Shown: positions 1-6,758, counted from the stretch's first letter. The stretch: DNA of 6,758 nt from Alphaproteobacteria bacterium (GCA_028293055.1 JAQGLD010000407.1:1-6758), one strand, 5' to 3'. Notes: generated by a model from the letters alone, not told the origin. Numbers and translations are program-made.

Positions 1-1592
1 CGATCGCAGCGGTCCGAAGCAGCGCTGGCCAGCCGGTCTGCGCGATCAATGCCGACGCAGTCACGACCAACGACGATGCGGCCTGCTCGCCGATCAATCC
101 GTTCGGCAACGGCAATGTCTCCGACGCTGCGCGCGCCTATGTCTCGGCGCGATCGGGAAGCAGTTACCGCAACGAGCAGATCGACCTGCTCGCGACGATC
201 GGCGGCTCGATCCTCACCCTGCCGGCCGGGGATGCGAAGTTCGCGGCCACCTACGAGCATCGCGACGAGAAGGTAAGGTTCACTCCGTTCGCGGCCGACC
301 AGGCCGGAGTCCTCGGCGTGGCTGCGGTGACCCCGCAGTCGGGCAAGTTCGATACCAACGAATTTTCCGGCGAAGTGCTCGTGCCTCTGGTCGGCCACGA
401 TTTCAGGCTTCCGCTGATCCGATCGCTCGAGCTGACCGGTGCCTACCGGTACGTCAAGAACAGCATCGCCGGCAGCGAGAATGTCTGGAATGTCGGCGCG
501 CGCTGGGAAGTCGTTGAGGGTGTCACCCTGCGGGGCTCGCGCAGCCGCAACTTCCGCGCGCCGACGCTCACCCAGCTGTTCGCCCCGTCCTCGGCCAATC
601 TCGCATCCGGCAATTTCGATCCCTGCGATGCCGACCGCATCGCCTCGGGCCCAAACCCGACGCAGCGCCGCGCGGCCTGCGTTGCCTTGTTCCAGGCGAA
701 CCCGACCTATGGCACCGGCGGCCCCGGCGGCGCCGCCGTTGGAGCATCGGTCGATGCCCGCCTCGCGGCCTTCCAGGATAGCGGCGAGAATTTCACGACC
801 ACCCTGGTGACCACCGGGGGCAACCCCAATTTGCGCAACGAGACCGCCAAGACCTGGACTTACGGGATCGTGCTGCAGCCCAGGTTCATACCTGGCTTCA
901 CCTTGACCGCGGATCGTATCCAGATCGACCTCACGGACGGCCTGTCGCCGTTCACGACCCAGAATTTCGCCGAGGCCTGCTATGATGATCCGACTCCTGC
1001 GGCAGGGGTCTGCAACGCCTTCACGCGTCTCAGCGTCGCGACCGCCGCGAGCCAGGCGGGCTCCTTCGCGACCGGGACCACGACCACCTTCAATGCCGGA
1101 GTGATCCGCTTCCGCGGCGAGACCTACAAGCTCAACTATGTCCTCCCGATCGAGCGACTGCTCGGCGGCGATCGCGAGAAGATCGAGCTCGAGGCGGCGG
1201 CGACCCACACCTCGCTGCTCGAAAGCTCGGTGACCGGCACCGTGTTCGTTCGCTCGGACAATACAGCGAACAGCCCGATCACCCAGACCGCGCAGCCCGA
1301 CTGGGTCGGCCGCTTCGACCTGCGCTATACCAATGGTCCGTTCCGCTTCACCTACGAGGCCTTCTATCTGAGCGCGGTGATCGCGGTCCCCGACGCAACG
1401 GTGGAGAACAATCCGCACCCCAGGATCGCTCCGAACCTGACCCACAGCATCTCGTTCCAGTACGACCTTGGGCGCTTCGGCTTTCGATTCGGAGTCAACA
1501 ACCTCACCGACAAGCAGCCATCCTATCCGACCCTCAGTTATGGCGATATCATCGGGCGGAGCTATTATGCGGGCGTCCGGGTGAAATTCTGA
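1..1592 (+). CDS. TonB-dependent outer-membrane receptor, C-terminal part (5' truncated by window)
   Basis: This is the beta-barrel part of a TonB-dependent receptor, which imports a ligand across the outer membrane using energy from TonB-ExbBD. The frame is open from position 3 and gives 529 residues. The signal peptide, TonB box, plug and first strands lie upstream of the window; full-length relatives are usually about 900-1050 residues. Family motifs seen are GSRSRNFRAPTLTQLF (nt 534-581), GGNPNLRNETAKTW (816-857, the usual 'GNPNLKPE' block), VNNLTDKQPSYP (1494-1529, the 'NLFDK' block near the C-terminus) and a final strand ending YYAGVRVKF, whose terminal Phe is the Bam-recognition signature. 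Three closely spaced cysteine pairs lie in probable surface loops (visible residues 13/28, 208/226, 326/337). The stop overlaps the next start by one base (TGATG). The ligand cannot be read from the sequence; the neighbours suggest a peptide or amino-acid conjugate rather than a siderophore (inference). The ATG at 318 is internal, because homologous sequence continues upstream of it. Confidence 0.95.
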   Translation, partial: IAAVRSSAGQPVCAINADAVTTNDDAACSPINPFGNGNVSDAARAYVSARSGSSYRNEQIDLLATIGGSILTLPAGDAKFAATYEHRDEKVRFTPFAADQAGVLGVAAVTPQSGKFDTNEFSGEVLVPLVGHDFRLPLIRSLELTGAYRYVKNSIAGSENVWNVGARWEVVEGVTLRGSRSRNFRAPTLTQLFAPSSANLASGNFDPCDADRIASGPNPTQRRAACVALFQANPTYGTGGPGGAAVGASVDARLAAFQDSGENFTTTLVTTGGNPNLRNETAKTWTYGIVLQPRFIPGFTLTADRIQIDLTDGLSPFTTQNFAEACYDDPTPAAGVCNAFTRLSVATAASQAGSFATGTTTTFNAGVIRFRGETYKLNYVLPIERLLGGDREKIELEAAATHTSLLESSVTGTVFVRSDNTANSPITQTAQPDWVGRFDLRYTNGPFRFTYEAFYLSAVIAVPDATVENNPHPRIAPNLTHSISFQYDLGRFGFRFGVNNLTDKQPSYPTLSYGDIIGRSYYAGVRVKF

Positions 1593-3367
1593 TGAGCTTG
1601 GGCCGGCTTCGGGCGGGCCTTGCGCTGCTCCTCGCTTTGTCCGCTCCGGCGGCAACGCAGTCTCGGGCCCCGGTGGCGATGTCGGTCACCCTCGCGCCGA
1701 GGCCGGCCGCCGCTTCGCCGGGCGAGATAGGAGCGGTCGAGATCGTTCTTCGATTCGAGCCGCTCGAAATTGCTGCTGGAGAGCCGCTGCTCCGGCTGCC
1801 GCTGGTCTCGAGCAATGTCGATACCGCGGCTACGGTGCTGGCCAAGCTCAGCGCGCGCGACAGCCAGGGGCCGCTCGACCTGTCCGCGCACGATATCGTC
1901 GCGCCGGACCAGGCAGCGCGGGACGCGGTGATCGGCGGACCCTCGCGCGACTGGGTCGCAGACCGTGCCGTGGTCGGTCCGGTCACCGTTCGCTACACCT
2001 TGCCTGCAGACGCTGCACTACCGCCGCGCGGGGCTGCGCCTCCCTTTGCTTTCTCCAGTGACGGCGGCGGCGTCTCCGCCGCCGGCCATGTCTTCCTCCT
2101 GCTTCCGCCATCGGTCTCGGCCTATCGCCTGACCGTCGACTGGGACCTGGCGGCGCTCCCTTCGGGCGCCCGCGGCGTCAGCAGCCTCGGCGAGGGCCGG
2201 GTGACCTCGGGGGAGATGTCTGCAGGACAGGTGCGCTCGACCTTCTACATGGCCGGCCGAATCCACACCTTCCCGGCAAGGGTGCCGGCGACCGGCTTCT
2301 TCGCGGCCTGGCAGGGCGAGCCCCCGTTCGGCGCCCCGGCGCTAATGGCCTGGACCGGCAGGCTCTACGAACGCTATTGCGCCTTCTTCTCGCAGGGCAA
2401 GCCGCCGCCATACGGCGTTTTCCTGCGCTACAATCCGATCAATGCCGGGGGCGGCGTCGGGCTGCACCATTCCTTCGTGACCACCTTCGGCAAGGGCGAC
2501 GGGAGCGACTCGGACAAGGTTCGCATCACCCTCGCCCACGAGATGTTCCACACCTTCCAGCCGTTCATCGAGCAGCCCGCCGGGCTCGAATCCTCCTGGT
2601 TCGGCGAGGGGCTCGCGACCTTCTACCAGACTGCGCTTCCGCTGCGCTTCGGGATGATCGGCCCCGACCTCTTCCTCGCCGGGGTCAACTCGACCGCAGC
2701 GCGTTATTATTCGAGCCTCATGGCGAACGTGCCCAATTCGCAAGTGCCGGTGAAATTCTGGGCCGACACTCGGATCCGCACGCTCCCTTATGACCGCGGG
2801 ATGCTCTATTTCGCGACCGTGGACGATTCGATGCGGAAGGCCTCGAACGGCAGGAAATCGCTCGACGACCTGGTTCTCGCGATGCTCGCACTCCAGCACC
2901 AAGGACGGGTGACGAGCAATGCCGATTGGGAATCGCTGCTCCGGCGCGAGCTTGGTGCCGGCGCGGTCGACGAATTTCGGGCGGTCCTCGGCGGCCGGAT
3001 GCCGGTCCCGGCCTCCGACGCCTTCGGCCCCTGCTTTCGCCGGACGAGCGCGCCGATGCGGCGCTACGAGCTCGGCTTCGAGCCGGCAGTGCTCGCCGAG
3101 CCCAAGCGGGTCGTCCGCGGCCTGGTCGCCGGCTCCGCGGCCGAGCGGGCAGGCCTTCGCAACGGCGACGAGATCGTGGTGCCGGTGCCGCAGGACGGAC
3201 TCCAGGGTGACCAGAAAAGGCTGCTCACCCTGCAGGTCCGAAGGGCGGGCGCGACCTTTGCGATCACCTATCTGCCGCGCGGCGAGACGGTGTCGACCTA
3301 TCAATGGCAGCGCGTGCCCGCAATTGCGGACTCGGCCTGCGCGCGGCGCGCGGGGGACAGGATATGA
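1592..3367 (+). CDS. Secreted M61-like gluzincin metallopeptidase with C-terminal PDZ domain
   Basis: A 591-residue zinc peptidase, probably periplasmic. Residues 1 to ~23 form a signal peptide (Arg-containing start, LALLLALSAPAA core). Residues ~28-225 are beta-rich and fit the N-terminal domain of M61/M1-type enzymes. The catalytic part has H316-E-M-F-H320 followed 18 residues later by E339 in WFGEG, the HExxH-X18-E zinc site of gluzincins, then PYDRG (399-403), matching the YxKG region that supplies a catalytic Tyr in relatives. A PDZ domain covers ~490-565 (GSAAERAGLRNGDEIV), as in M61 glycyl aminopeptidases, whose ~600-residue length also matches. Where I expect GLEH in M61 this protein has GLHH (290-293), so its cleavage preference may differ. 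The start is fixed by the TGATG overlap with the receptor; no strong Shine-Dalgarno precedes it, so coupled re-initiation is likely. The end overlaps the amidohydrolase start (ATGA). Family placement is fairly sure; the substrate is unknown. Confidence 0.87.
   Translation: MSLGRLRAGLALLLALSAPAATQSRAPVAMSVTLAPRPAAASPGEIGAVEIVLRFEPLEIAAGEPLLRLPLVSSNVDTAATVLAKLSARDSQGPLDLSAHDIVAPDQAARDAVIGGPSRDWVADRAVVGPVTVRYTLPADAALPPRGAAPPFAFSSDGGGVSAAGHVFLLLPPSVSAYRLTVDWDLAALPSGARGVSSLGEGRVTSGEMSAGQVRSTFYMAGRIHTFPARVPATGFFAAWQGEPPFGAPALMAWTGRLYERYCAFFSQGKPPPYGVFLRYNPINAGGGVGLHHSFVTTFGKGDGSDSDKVRITLAHEMFHTFQPFIEQPAGLESSWFGEGLATFYQTALPLRFGMIGPDLFLAGVNSTAARYYSSLMANVPNSQVPVKFWADTRIRTLPYDRGMLYFATVDDSMRKASNGRKSLDDLVLAMLALQHQGRVTSNADWESLLRRELGAGAVDEFRAVLGGRMPVPASDAFGPCFRRTSAPMRRYELGFEPAVLAEPKRVVRGLVAGSAAERAGLRNGDEIVVPVPQDGLQGDQKRLLTLQVRRAGATFAITYLPRGETVSTYQWQRVPAIADSACARRAGDRI
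3352..3357 (+). promoter_or_regulatory. Shine-Dalgarno-like site of the amidohydrolase gene
   Basis: GGGGGA ends six bases before the ATG at 3364, and a second AGG (3359-3361) sits closer. With the ATGA overlap and the typical signal peptide that begins at this ATG, it supports 3364 as the start. The in-frame ATG at 3304 would put 20 Arg-rich residues ahead of the signal peptide and overlap the peptidase gene by 64 bases. Confidence 0.55.
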
Positions 3368-5454
3368 TCCACAAAGGTCTCGGGCTTCTGGTTCTCGCTC
3401 TCCTGTCGGCTCGCGGAGCCCTGGCCGAGGCTGCGAGCATCGAGAGGCTTTCGATCGTCTCCAACGGCGAGGTGGTCGGCTCCGTGACCGGCTCGACCCA
3501 GGGCAATCGAGTCACGGTCGATTACCGGGTCGACGACAATGGTCGCGGACCCAAGCATCGCGAGGAGATCCTGCTCGGCCCGCGCTCGGTCCCGATTTCA
3601 TGGACGGTGCACGGAACGTCCCTGATGGGCGGGCCGGTCGAGGAAAGCTTTCGCTGGGCCGACGGCAAGGCGAGCTGGGTGAGCCAGGCGGACAAGGGCG
3701 AAGCTGCAGCGCCGCAGCCCGGGCTCTACATCCTGAACGACGACAGCCCGTGGTCGGCGGGAGTCTATGCGCGGGCGGCGCTGGCCATCAAGAAAGACGT
3801 GATCGAGACCCTTCCGGGCGGCCACCTCAGGCTTGCCAGGGTCCAGCAGGGCATGGTCGGCAAGGTGGCGGTCACCACCTACCGGCTTGAAGGCGTCCAG
3901 CTCTCGCCGGACTATCTGATGCTCGACAGCGGCAAGAGGCTGTTCGCAGCGTTCAGCGCGACCGGAGTCGCGATCCGGACAGGCTTCGAGAAGGAAGCCC
4001 CGGCCCTGCTGCGGCTCGGCGCCAGGCTCGAGGGAGAGCGGATCAGGGCGATCAGCGCCAGGGTCGCGCACCGCTACGCCGCGCCGGTTCGAATCCGCAA
4101 TGTCCGAATCTTCGATCCGCGGTCCGGACGCCTCGGGCCGCCTTCGACCGTCATCGTGATGCGCGACCGGATCACCCAGATCCTGGCCGGTGACGGAGGC
4201 TCGCCGCCGGCCGACCAGGTCGTCGTCGAAGGGGAGGGCGGCACGCTCTACCCGGGCCTCCACGACATGCATTCGCACACTTCGCTGGACTCGGGCCTGT
4301 ATTACCTCGCCGCCGGAGTCACCGGGACCCGCGACATGGGCAACAAGAACGATTTCCTGCTCGACCTGCTGCCACGGCTCGAAAGCGGCGAAATTGCCGG
4401 CCCGAGGGTCGTTCCGGACGGTTTCATCGAGGGCCGAAGCCCGTTTTCGGCGCGCAATGGTATCATCCCGGAGACTCTCGACGAAGCGCTCAAGGCGGTC
4501 CGCTGGTATGCCGATCGCGGTTATTTCGAGATCAAGATCTACAACAGCTTCAATCCCGACTGGGTGAAGCCGGTGGCGGCCGAAGCGCACAGGCTGGGCC
4601 TCGGAGTGACCGGCCATGTCCCTGCGTTCGACAGTCCCGACCGGGTGATCGAGGACGGCTATGACACGATCGCCCATATCAACCAGCTGATGCTCGGCTG
4701 GCTGCTCGATCCAAAGGAGGATACGAGGACTCCGCTCCGGCTGACCGGAATGGCGCGCGCCGCAGACCTCGACCTCCAGTCGCCCCGAGTCCAGAAGACC
4801 CTCGCGCTGATGCGCTCGCACGGGACCTCCCTGGATACGACCAGCGTGATCCTCGAGCGGCTGATGCTCAGCCGCGCAGGCACGGTCGCCGATGGCGATT
4901 CCGATTATCTCGACCACATGCCGATCGGCTACCAGCGCTATCGCAAGCGCACCTTCGTTCCGCTCAGGGACAAGGCCGAGGACGAGCGATACCGGCGCGC
5001 CTTCGCCAGATTGATCGACACGATGCGGCTGCTTCATGCGAGCAAGGTGCGCATGCTGCCCGGCACCGACGACGGAACCGGCTTCACCCTGCAGCGCGAG
5101 ATCGAGCTCTATACGATGGCCGGAATAAGCCCGGCCGAGGCGCTTGGAATGGCGACCCTGGGAAGCGCCCTGTATCTCAGGCAGGACCATGACACCGGCA
5201 CGATCGAGCGCGGCAAGCTCGCCGACCTCGTCCTGGTCGCCGGGGACCCGACGAAGGACATCAAGGCGATCAAGCGCCCGCAAATGGTGATGAAGGGCGG
5301 AATCCTCTATTATCCGGCCGAGATTTACGAGGCGCTCGGAATCGCGCCCTTCGCTGCGCCGCCCGCGGTGCAGGCCCCAGCCATCCACCCGGAGGTCATC
5401 GATGCGAGCCATCTTTCCCTGTTTGGCCCTTCTGGCCGCGACGATCTCGACTGA
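3364..5454 (+). CDS. Secreted amidohydrolase-superfamily enzyme with novel N-terminal domain
   Basis: A 696-residue metal-dependent hydrolase, probably periplasmic. A signal peptide covers ~1-23 (GLLVLALLSARGALAEA). Residues ~24-238 form a mostly beta N-terminal domain that I do not recognise. From ~239 a composite beta-sandwich leads into the TIM barrel: the HxH metal pair H303/H305 in PGLHDMHSHT, AAGVTGTRDMG (317-327), K391 in EIKIYN as the probable carboxylated bridging Lys, H418 in GHVP, H438 in IAHIN, and D569 in PGTDDG. The closing sandwich has GTIERGKLADLVLVAGDP. All metal and catalytic positions of the imidazolonepropionase/Xaa-Pro-dipeptidase-like branch are present, so the enzyme should be active. 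Characterised Caulobacter and environmental members of related branches cleave Xaa-Pro, Xaa-Arg or Xaa-Lys dipeptides; dipeptide or amide-bond cleavage after the upstream peptidase is therefore plausible (inference). Its last 53 bases overlap the signal-peptide codons of the Rid-family gene. Class is certain, substrate unknown. Confidence 0.93.
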   Translation: MIHKGLGLLVLALLSARGALAEAASIERLSIVSNGEVVGSVTGSTQGNRVTVDYRVDDNGRGPKHREEILLGPRSVPISWTVHGTSLMGGPVEESFRWADGKASWVSQADKGEAAAPQPGLYILNDDSPWSAGVYARAALAIKKDVIETLPGGHLRLARVQQGMVGKVAVTTYRLEGVQLSPDYLMLDSGKRLFAAFSATGVAIRTGFEKEAPALLRLGARLEGERIRAISARVAHRYAAPVRIRNVRIFDPRSGRLGPPSTVIVMRDRITQILAGDGGSPPADQVVVEGEGGTLYPGLHDMHSHTSLDSGLYYLAAGVTGTRDMGNKNDFLLDLLPRLESGEIAGPRVVPDGFIEGRSPFSARNGIIPETLDEALKAVRWYADRGYFEIKIYNSFNPDWVKPVAAEAHRLGLGVTGHVPAFDSPDRVIEDGYDTIAHINQLMLGWLLDPKEDTRTPLRLTGMARAADLDLQSPRVQKTLALMRSHGTSLDTTSVILERLMLSRAGTVADGDSDYLDHMPIGYQRYRKRTFVPLRDKAEDERYRRAFARLIDTMRLLHASKVRMLPGTDDGTGFTLQREIELYTMAGISPAEALGMATLGSALYLRQDHDTGTIERGKLADLVLVAGDPTKDIKAIKRPQMVMKGGILYYPAEIYEALGIAPFAAPPAVQAPAIHPEVIDASHLSLFGPSGRDDLD
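5391..5395 (+). promoter_or_regulatory. Shine-Dalgarno site of the Rid-family gene
   Basis: A consensus GGAGG lies inside the amidohydrolase coding region, six bases before the ATG at 5402. It decides the start: the next in-frame ATG (5510) has no comparable site, and using it would delete the signal peptide. It also suggests this gene is initiated independently and efficiently, not only by coupling. Confidence 0.75.
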
Positions 5455-5857
5455 CGCCGGCGCGCGGGATCGCGGCGACACCCGTTTCTACACGCGCCCC
5501 GGGTCGGCCATGCCCTTCTCGCCGGCGGTCCGCGCCGGCGACCTGCTCTGGCTTTCCGGCCAGATCGGCGTCGCCGCCGACGGGACAGTGCCGCCATCGA
5601 TCGCCGACCAGGCGCGACTGGCCATGGACCATCTGAAGGACTCGCTCACCCTGGCCGGGGCGAGCTTCGACGATGTCGTCAAATGCACGGTGATGCTTGC
5701 CGACATGAGCCGGTGGAGTGACTTCAACACGGTCTATGTAGGCTATTTCCGGCCCGGCAGGCTCCCGGCGCGCAGCGCCTTCGGAGTCACCGGCCTGGCC
5801 TTCGGGGCCGGCGTGGAAGTCGACTGCGTCGCCCGCAGCCCGGGGCAGCCGGGTTGA
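5402..5857 (+). CDS. Exported RidA/YjgF/YER057c-family protein (putative enamine/imine deaminase)
   Basis: A 151-residue member of the Rid family, small trimeric proteins; the archetype RidA hydrolyses reactive 2-aminoacrylate and other enamines/imines to ketoacids and ammonia. Family signatures are LLWLSGQIG (48-56), DDVVKCTVMLADM (90-102), FNTVYVGYF (108-116) and LPARSAFGVTGLAFGAGVEV (121-140). Hand alignment with E. coli RidA places R124 at Arg105 and E139 at Glu120, exactly 15 residues apart in both, and S52 at Ser30. Tyr17 becomes F39 and Cys107 becomes A126, and the loop before the Arg is two residues shorter. The retained Arg favours deaminase activity, with altered substrate preference possible. 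Unusually, about 22 residues precede the core and look like a signal peptide (MRAIFPCLALLAATISTDAGA, cleavage likely after AGA), so the protein is probably periplasmic, whereas classical RidA is cytosolic. The stop overlaps the permease start (TGATG). Confidence 0.92.
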   Translation: MRAIFPCLALLAATISTDAGARDRGDTRFYTRPGSAMPFSPAVRAGDLLWLSGQIGVAADGTVPPSIADQARLAMDHLKDSLTLAGASFDDVVKCTVMLADMSRWSDFNTVYVGYFRPGRLPARSAFGVTGLAFGAGVEVDCVARSPGQPG

Positions 5858-6758
5858 TGGAGCCGGCGAGCGGCGAGTCGCTGAGGCAAGGCGTCGGGCT
5901 CACCGGAGTCGTGATGTTCGGCGCCGGCACCGCGATCGGAGTGTCGATTTTCTCTGTGCTGCAGCCCGCTGCGCAGGTCGCGGGGTCGGGCCTGCTCGCT
6001 GCGATCGCGATCGCAGCAGTGCCGATGCTGCTGTTCGCGATGGTGTATGCCTGGCTCGCCTCGGCGCTGCCCGTGTCGGGCGCGTCCTATGAATGGCCGA
6101 GGCGGTTCCTCGGCCCGTTCGTCGGGTTCGCGATCGCCTGGCTTCGGATCCTCGGCAATGTCGGCGCCCTGGTCGTCCTTGCCCGGGTCCTGAGCAATTA
6201 TCTCGGGATGGCCGTCGCGCTGCCGGCGACACCGGTGATGGCGGCGGCGATCACTTGCGTCTTCGCGCTCAATTATGTCGGAGTGACCGTCGCGGCCCGG
6301 GTCCAGACGCTGCTCATGGCGGTGCTGATCGCGGTGCTTGCGCTGTTCGTCGGCGCAGGCGCGCCTCTCCTGTCGGGCGCAAGAATCGGCTCTCCGCTCG
6401 AGGCAGGACCGGCGGCCCTGATGGCTGCGGTGCCGCTGATGATCAGCCTGTTCCTCGGAATCGAATCCGCGGTCGAGATCGGCGAGGAGGTTCGCAACCC
6501 GACCCGGACGATTCCGCTCGGCATCCTGCTCGCAATCCTGCTCACGGCGTCGATATATGCAGCAGTCGCAATCACCGCGCTCGGCCTGATCGGACCCGCG
6601 GCGCTGGCCGCGAGCAAGGCGCCCCTGCTCGATGCCGCGCGCCTTCCGCTGGGGGCCTGGGCGCTTCCGGTGATTGTCGGGGCTGCGACGGTGTCGATCC
6701 TCAAGACGATGAACTCGACCGCTCTGGTCTTCTCGCGAAGCATCTTCGCGATGGGACG
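5857..6758 (+). CDS. APC-superfamily amino-acid permease, N-terminal part (3' truncated by window)
   Basis: The frame from the ATG at 5857 stays open to the window end and gives 300 residues of an inner-membrane amino-acid/polyamine/organocation transporter. Full-length members have about 430-500 residues and usually 12 helices, so roughly two thirds is visible. Probable helices lie near residues 12-37, 42-68, 88-115, 122-142, 148-168, 186-206, 220-245 and 265-295. The clearest signature is FLGIESAVEIGEEVRNP followed by TRTIPLGI (199-223), the 'F.GFE....EE.KNP.RTIP' block spanning TM6 and the following loop. TM1 carries GAGTAIGVSIF (22-32), a variant of the usual 'GxxIGSGIF' substrate-binding turn. 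The start overlaps the upstream stop (TGATG), with only a weak GGGG (5842-5845) before it, so coupled translation is likely. It is probably the uptake step for amino acids released in the periplasm by the upstream enzymes (inference). Substrate and direction of transport cannot be told. Confidence 0.93.
   Translation, partial: MEPASGESLRQGVGLTGVVMFGAGTAIGVSIFSVLQPAAQVAGSGLLAAIAIAAVPMLLFAMVYAWLASALPVSGASYEWPRRFLGPFVGFAIAWLRILGNVGALVVLARVLSNYLGMAVALPATPVMAAAITCVFALNYVGVTVAARVQTLLMAVLIAVLALFVGAGAPLLSGARIGSPLEAGPAALMAAVPLMISLFLGIESAVEIGEEVRNPTRTIPLGILLAILLTASIYAAVAITALGLIGPAALAASKAPLLDAARLPLGAWALPVIVGAATVSILKTMNSTALVFSRSIFAMG

Noticed and set aside
318..320. ATG-like start of a short receptor at GTG/ATG near 318
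   Set aside because: The same frame continues upstream to the window edge with receptor-like sequence, including a cysteine loop and NPFG, so the gene is truncated by the window and not by a real start here. The codon at 318 is in fact GTG.
1..1592. Siderophore or haem uptake role for the receptor
   Set aside because: Nothing in the visible barrel or neighbours (no Fur box, siderophore enzymes, haem motifs or ExbBD) supports iron uptake. The neighbours are peptide and amino-acid enzymes.
2750..2760. Near-repeat of the receptor's 3' end (GGTGAAATTCTG at 1580-1591) inside the peptidase gene
   Set aside because: The 12-base match comes from both genes encoding Val-Lys-Phe with preferred codons. 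It has no extension, no symmetry and no further copies.
2342..3304. 320-codon minus-strand open frame
   Set aside because: It is the antisense of the peptidase catalytic and PDZ regions, where the plus strand carries clear motifs. The low-complexity composition gives no family match.
3304..3363. Upstream start for the amidohydrolase
   Set aside because: It would bury the signal peptide behind 20 Arg-rich residues. ATG 3364 has the ATGA overlap and a purine-rich site before it.
3598..5481. 627-codon open frame on the minus strand
   Set aside because: It lies opposite the amidohydrolase. Its predicted protein is rich in Arg, Asp and His with no recognisable motif, as expected from the antisense of a GC-biased gene.
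5900..6743. Two minus-strand open frames (5900-6232 and 6273-6743)
   Set aside because: Both lie inside the permease gene, whose plus-strand frame is open throughout with helices and the TM6 signature. The antisense products are rich in Arg, Ser and Ala and lack any family motif.

Overview
The window reads as part of a high-GC alphaproteobacterial chromosome, most likely a member of the Sphingomonadales. This placement is an inference from three things: strong G/C third-position codon bias, a TonB-dependent receptor of the long cysteine-loop type common in sphingomonads, and a family M61-like peptidase (the M61 type enzyme, glycyl aminopeptidase, comes from a sphingomonad). No rRNA, tRNA, CRISPR array, insertion sequence, origin or attachment site is visible. 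There is essentially no non-coding DNA.

The window is one tightly packed set of five plus-strand genes, each overlapping the next. From left to right they are: the C-terminal ~529 residues of a TonB-dependent outer-membrane receptor (1-1592, 5' end outside the window); a secreted M61-like zinc peptidase with a C-terminal PDZ domain (1592-3367); a secreted metal-dependent amidohydrolase with a ~210-residue N-terminal domain I cannot assign (3364-5454); a RidA/YjgF-family protein with an N-terminal signal peptide (5402-5857); and the first 300 residues of an APC-superfamily amino-acid permease (5857 to the window end, 3' end outside). The junctions are TGATG, ATGA, a 53-bp overlap and TGATG, which is strong evidence for one co-transcribed, translationally coupled operon. 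Its promoter must lie upstream of the window, and any terminator downstream.

The gene order follows a path inward across the envelope: outer-membrane uptake, periplasmic peptidase, periplasmic amidohydrolase, periplasmic imine/enamine deaminase candidate, inner-membrane amino-acid transporter. My reading (inference) is a catabolic import system for a peptide or amino-acid conjugate, broken down in the periplasm and taken up as amino acids. The substrate cannot be told from the sequence. The most unusual points are the exported RidA-family protein, the unassigned N-terminal domain of the amidohydrolase, and altered substrate-site motifs in the peptidase (GLHH where I expect GLEH) and the permease (GVSIF where GSGIF is usual).
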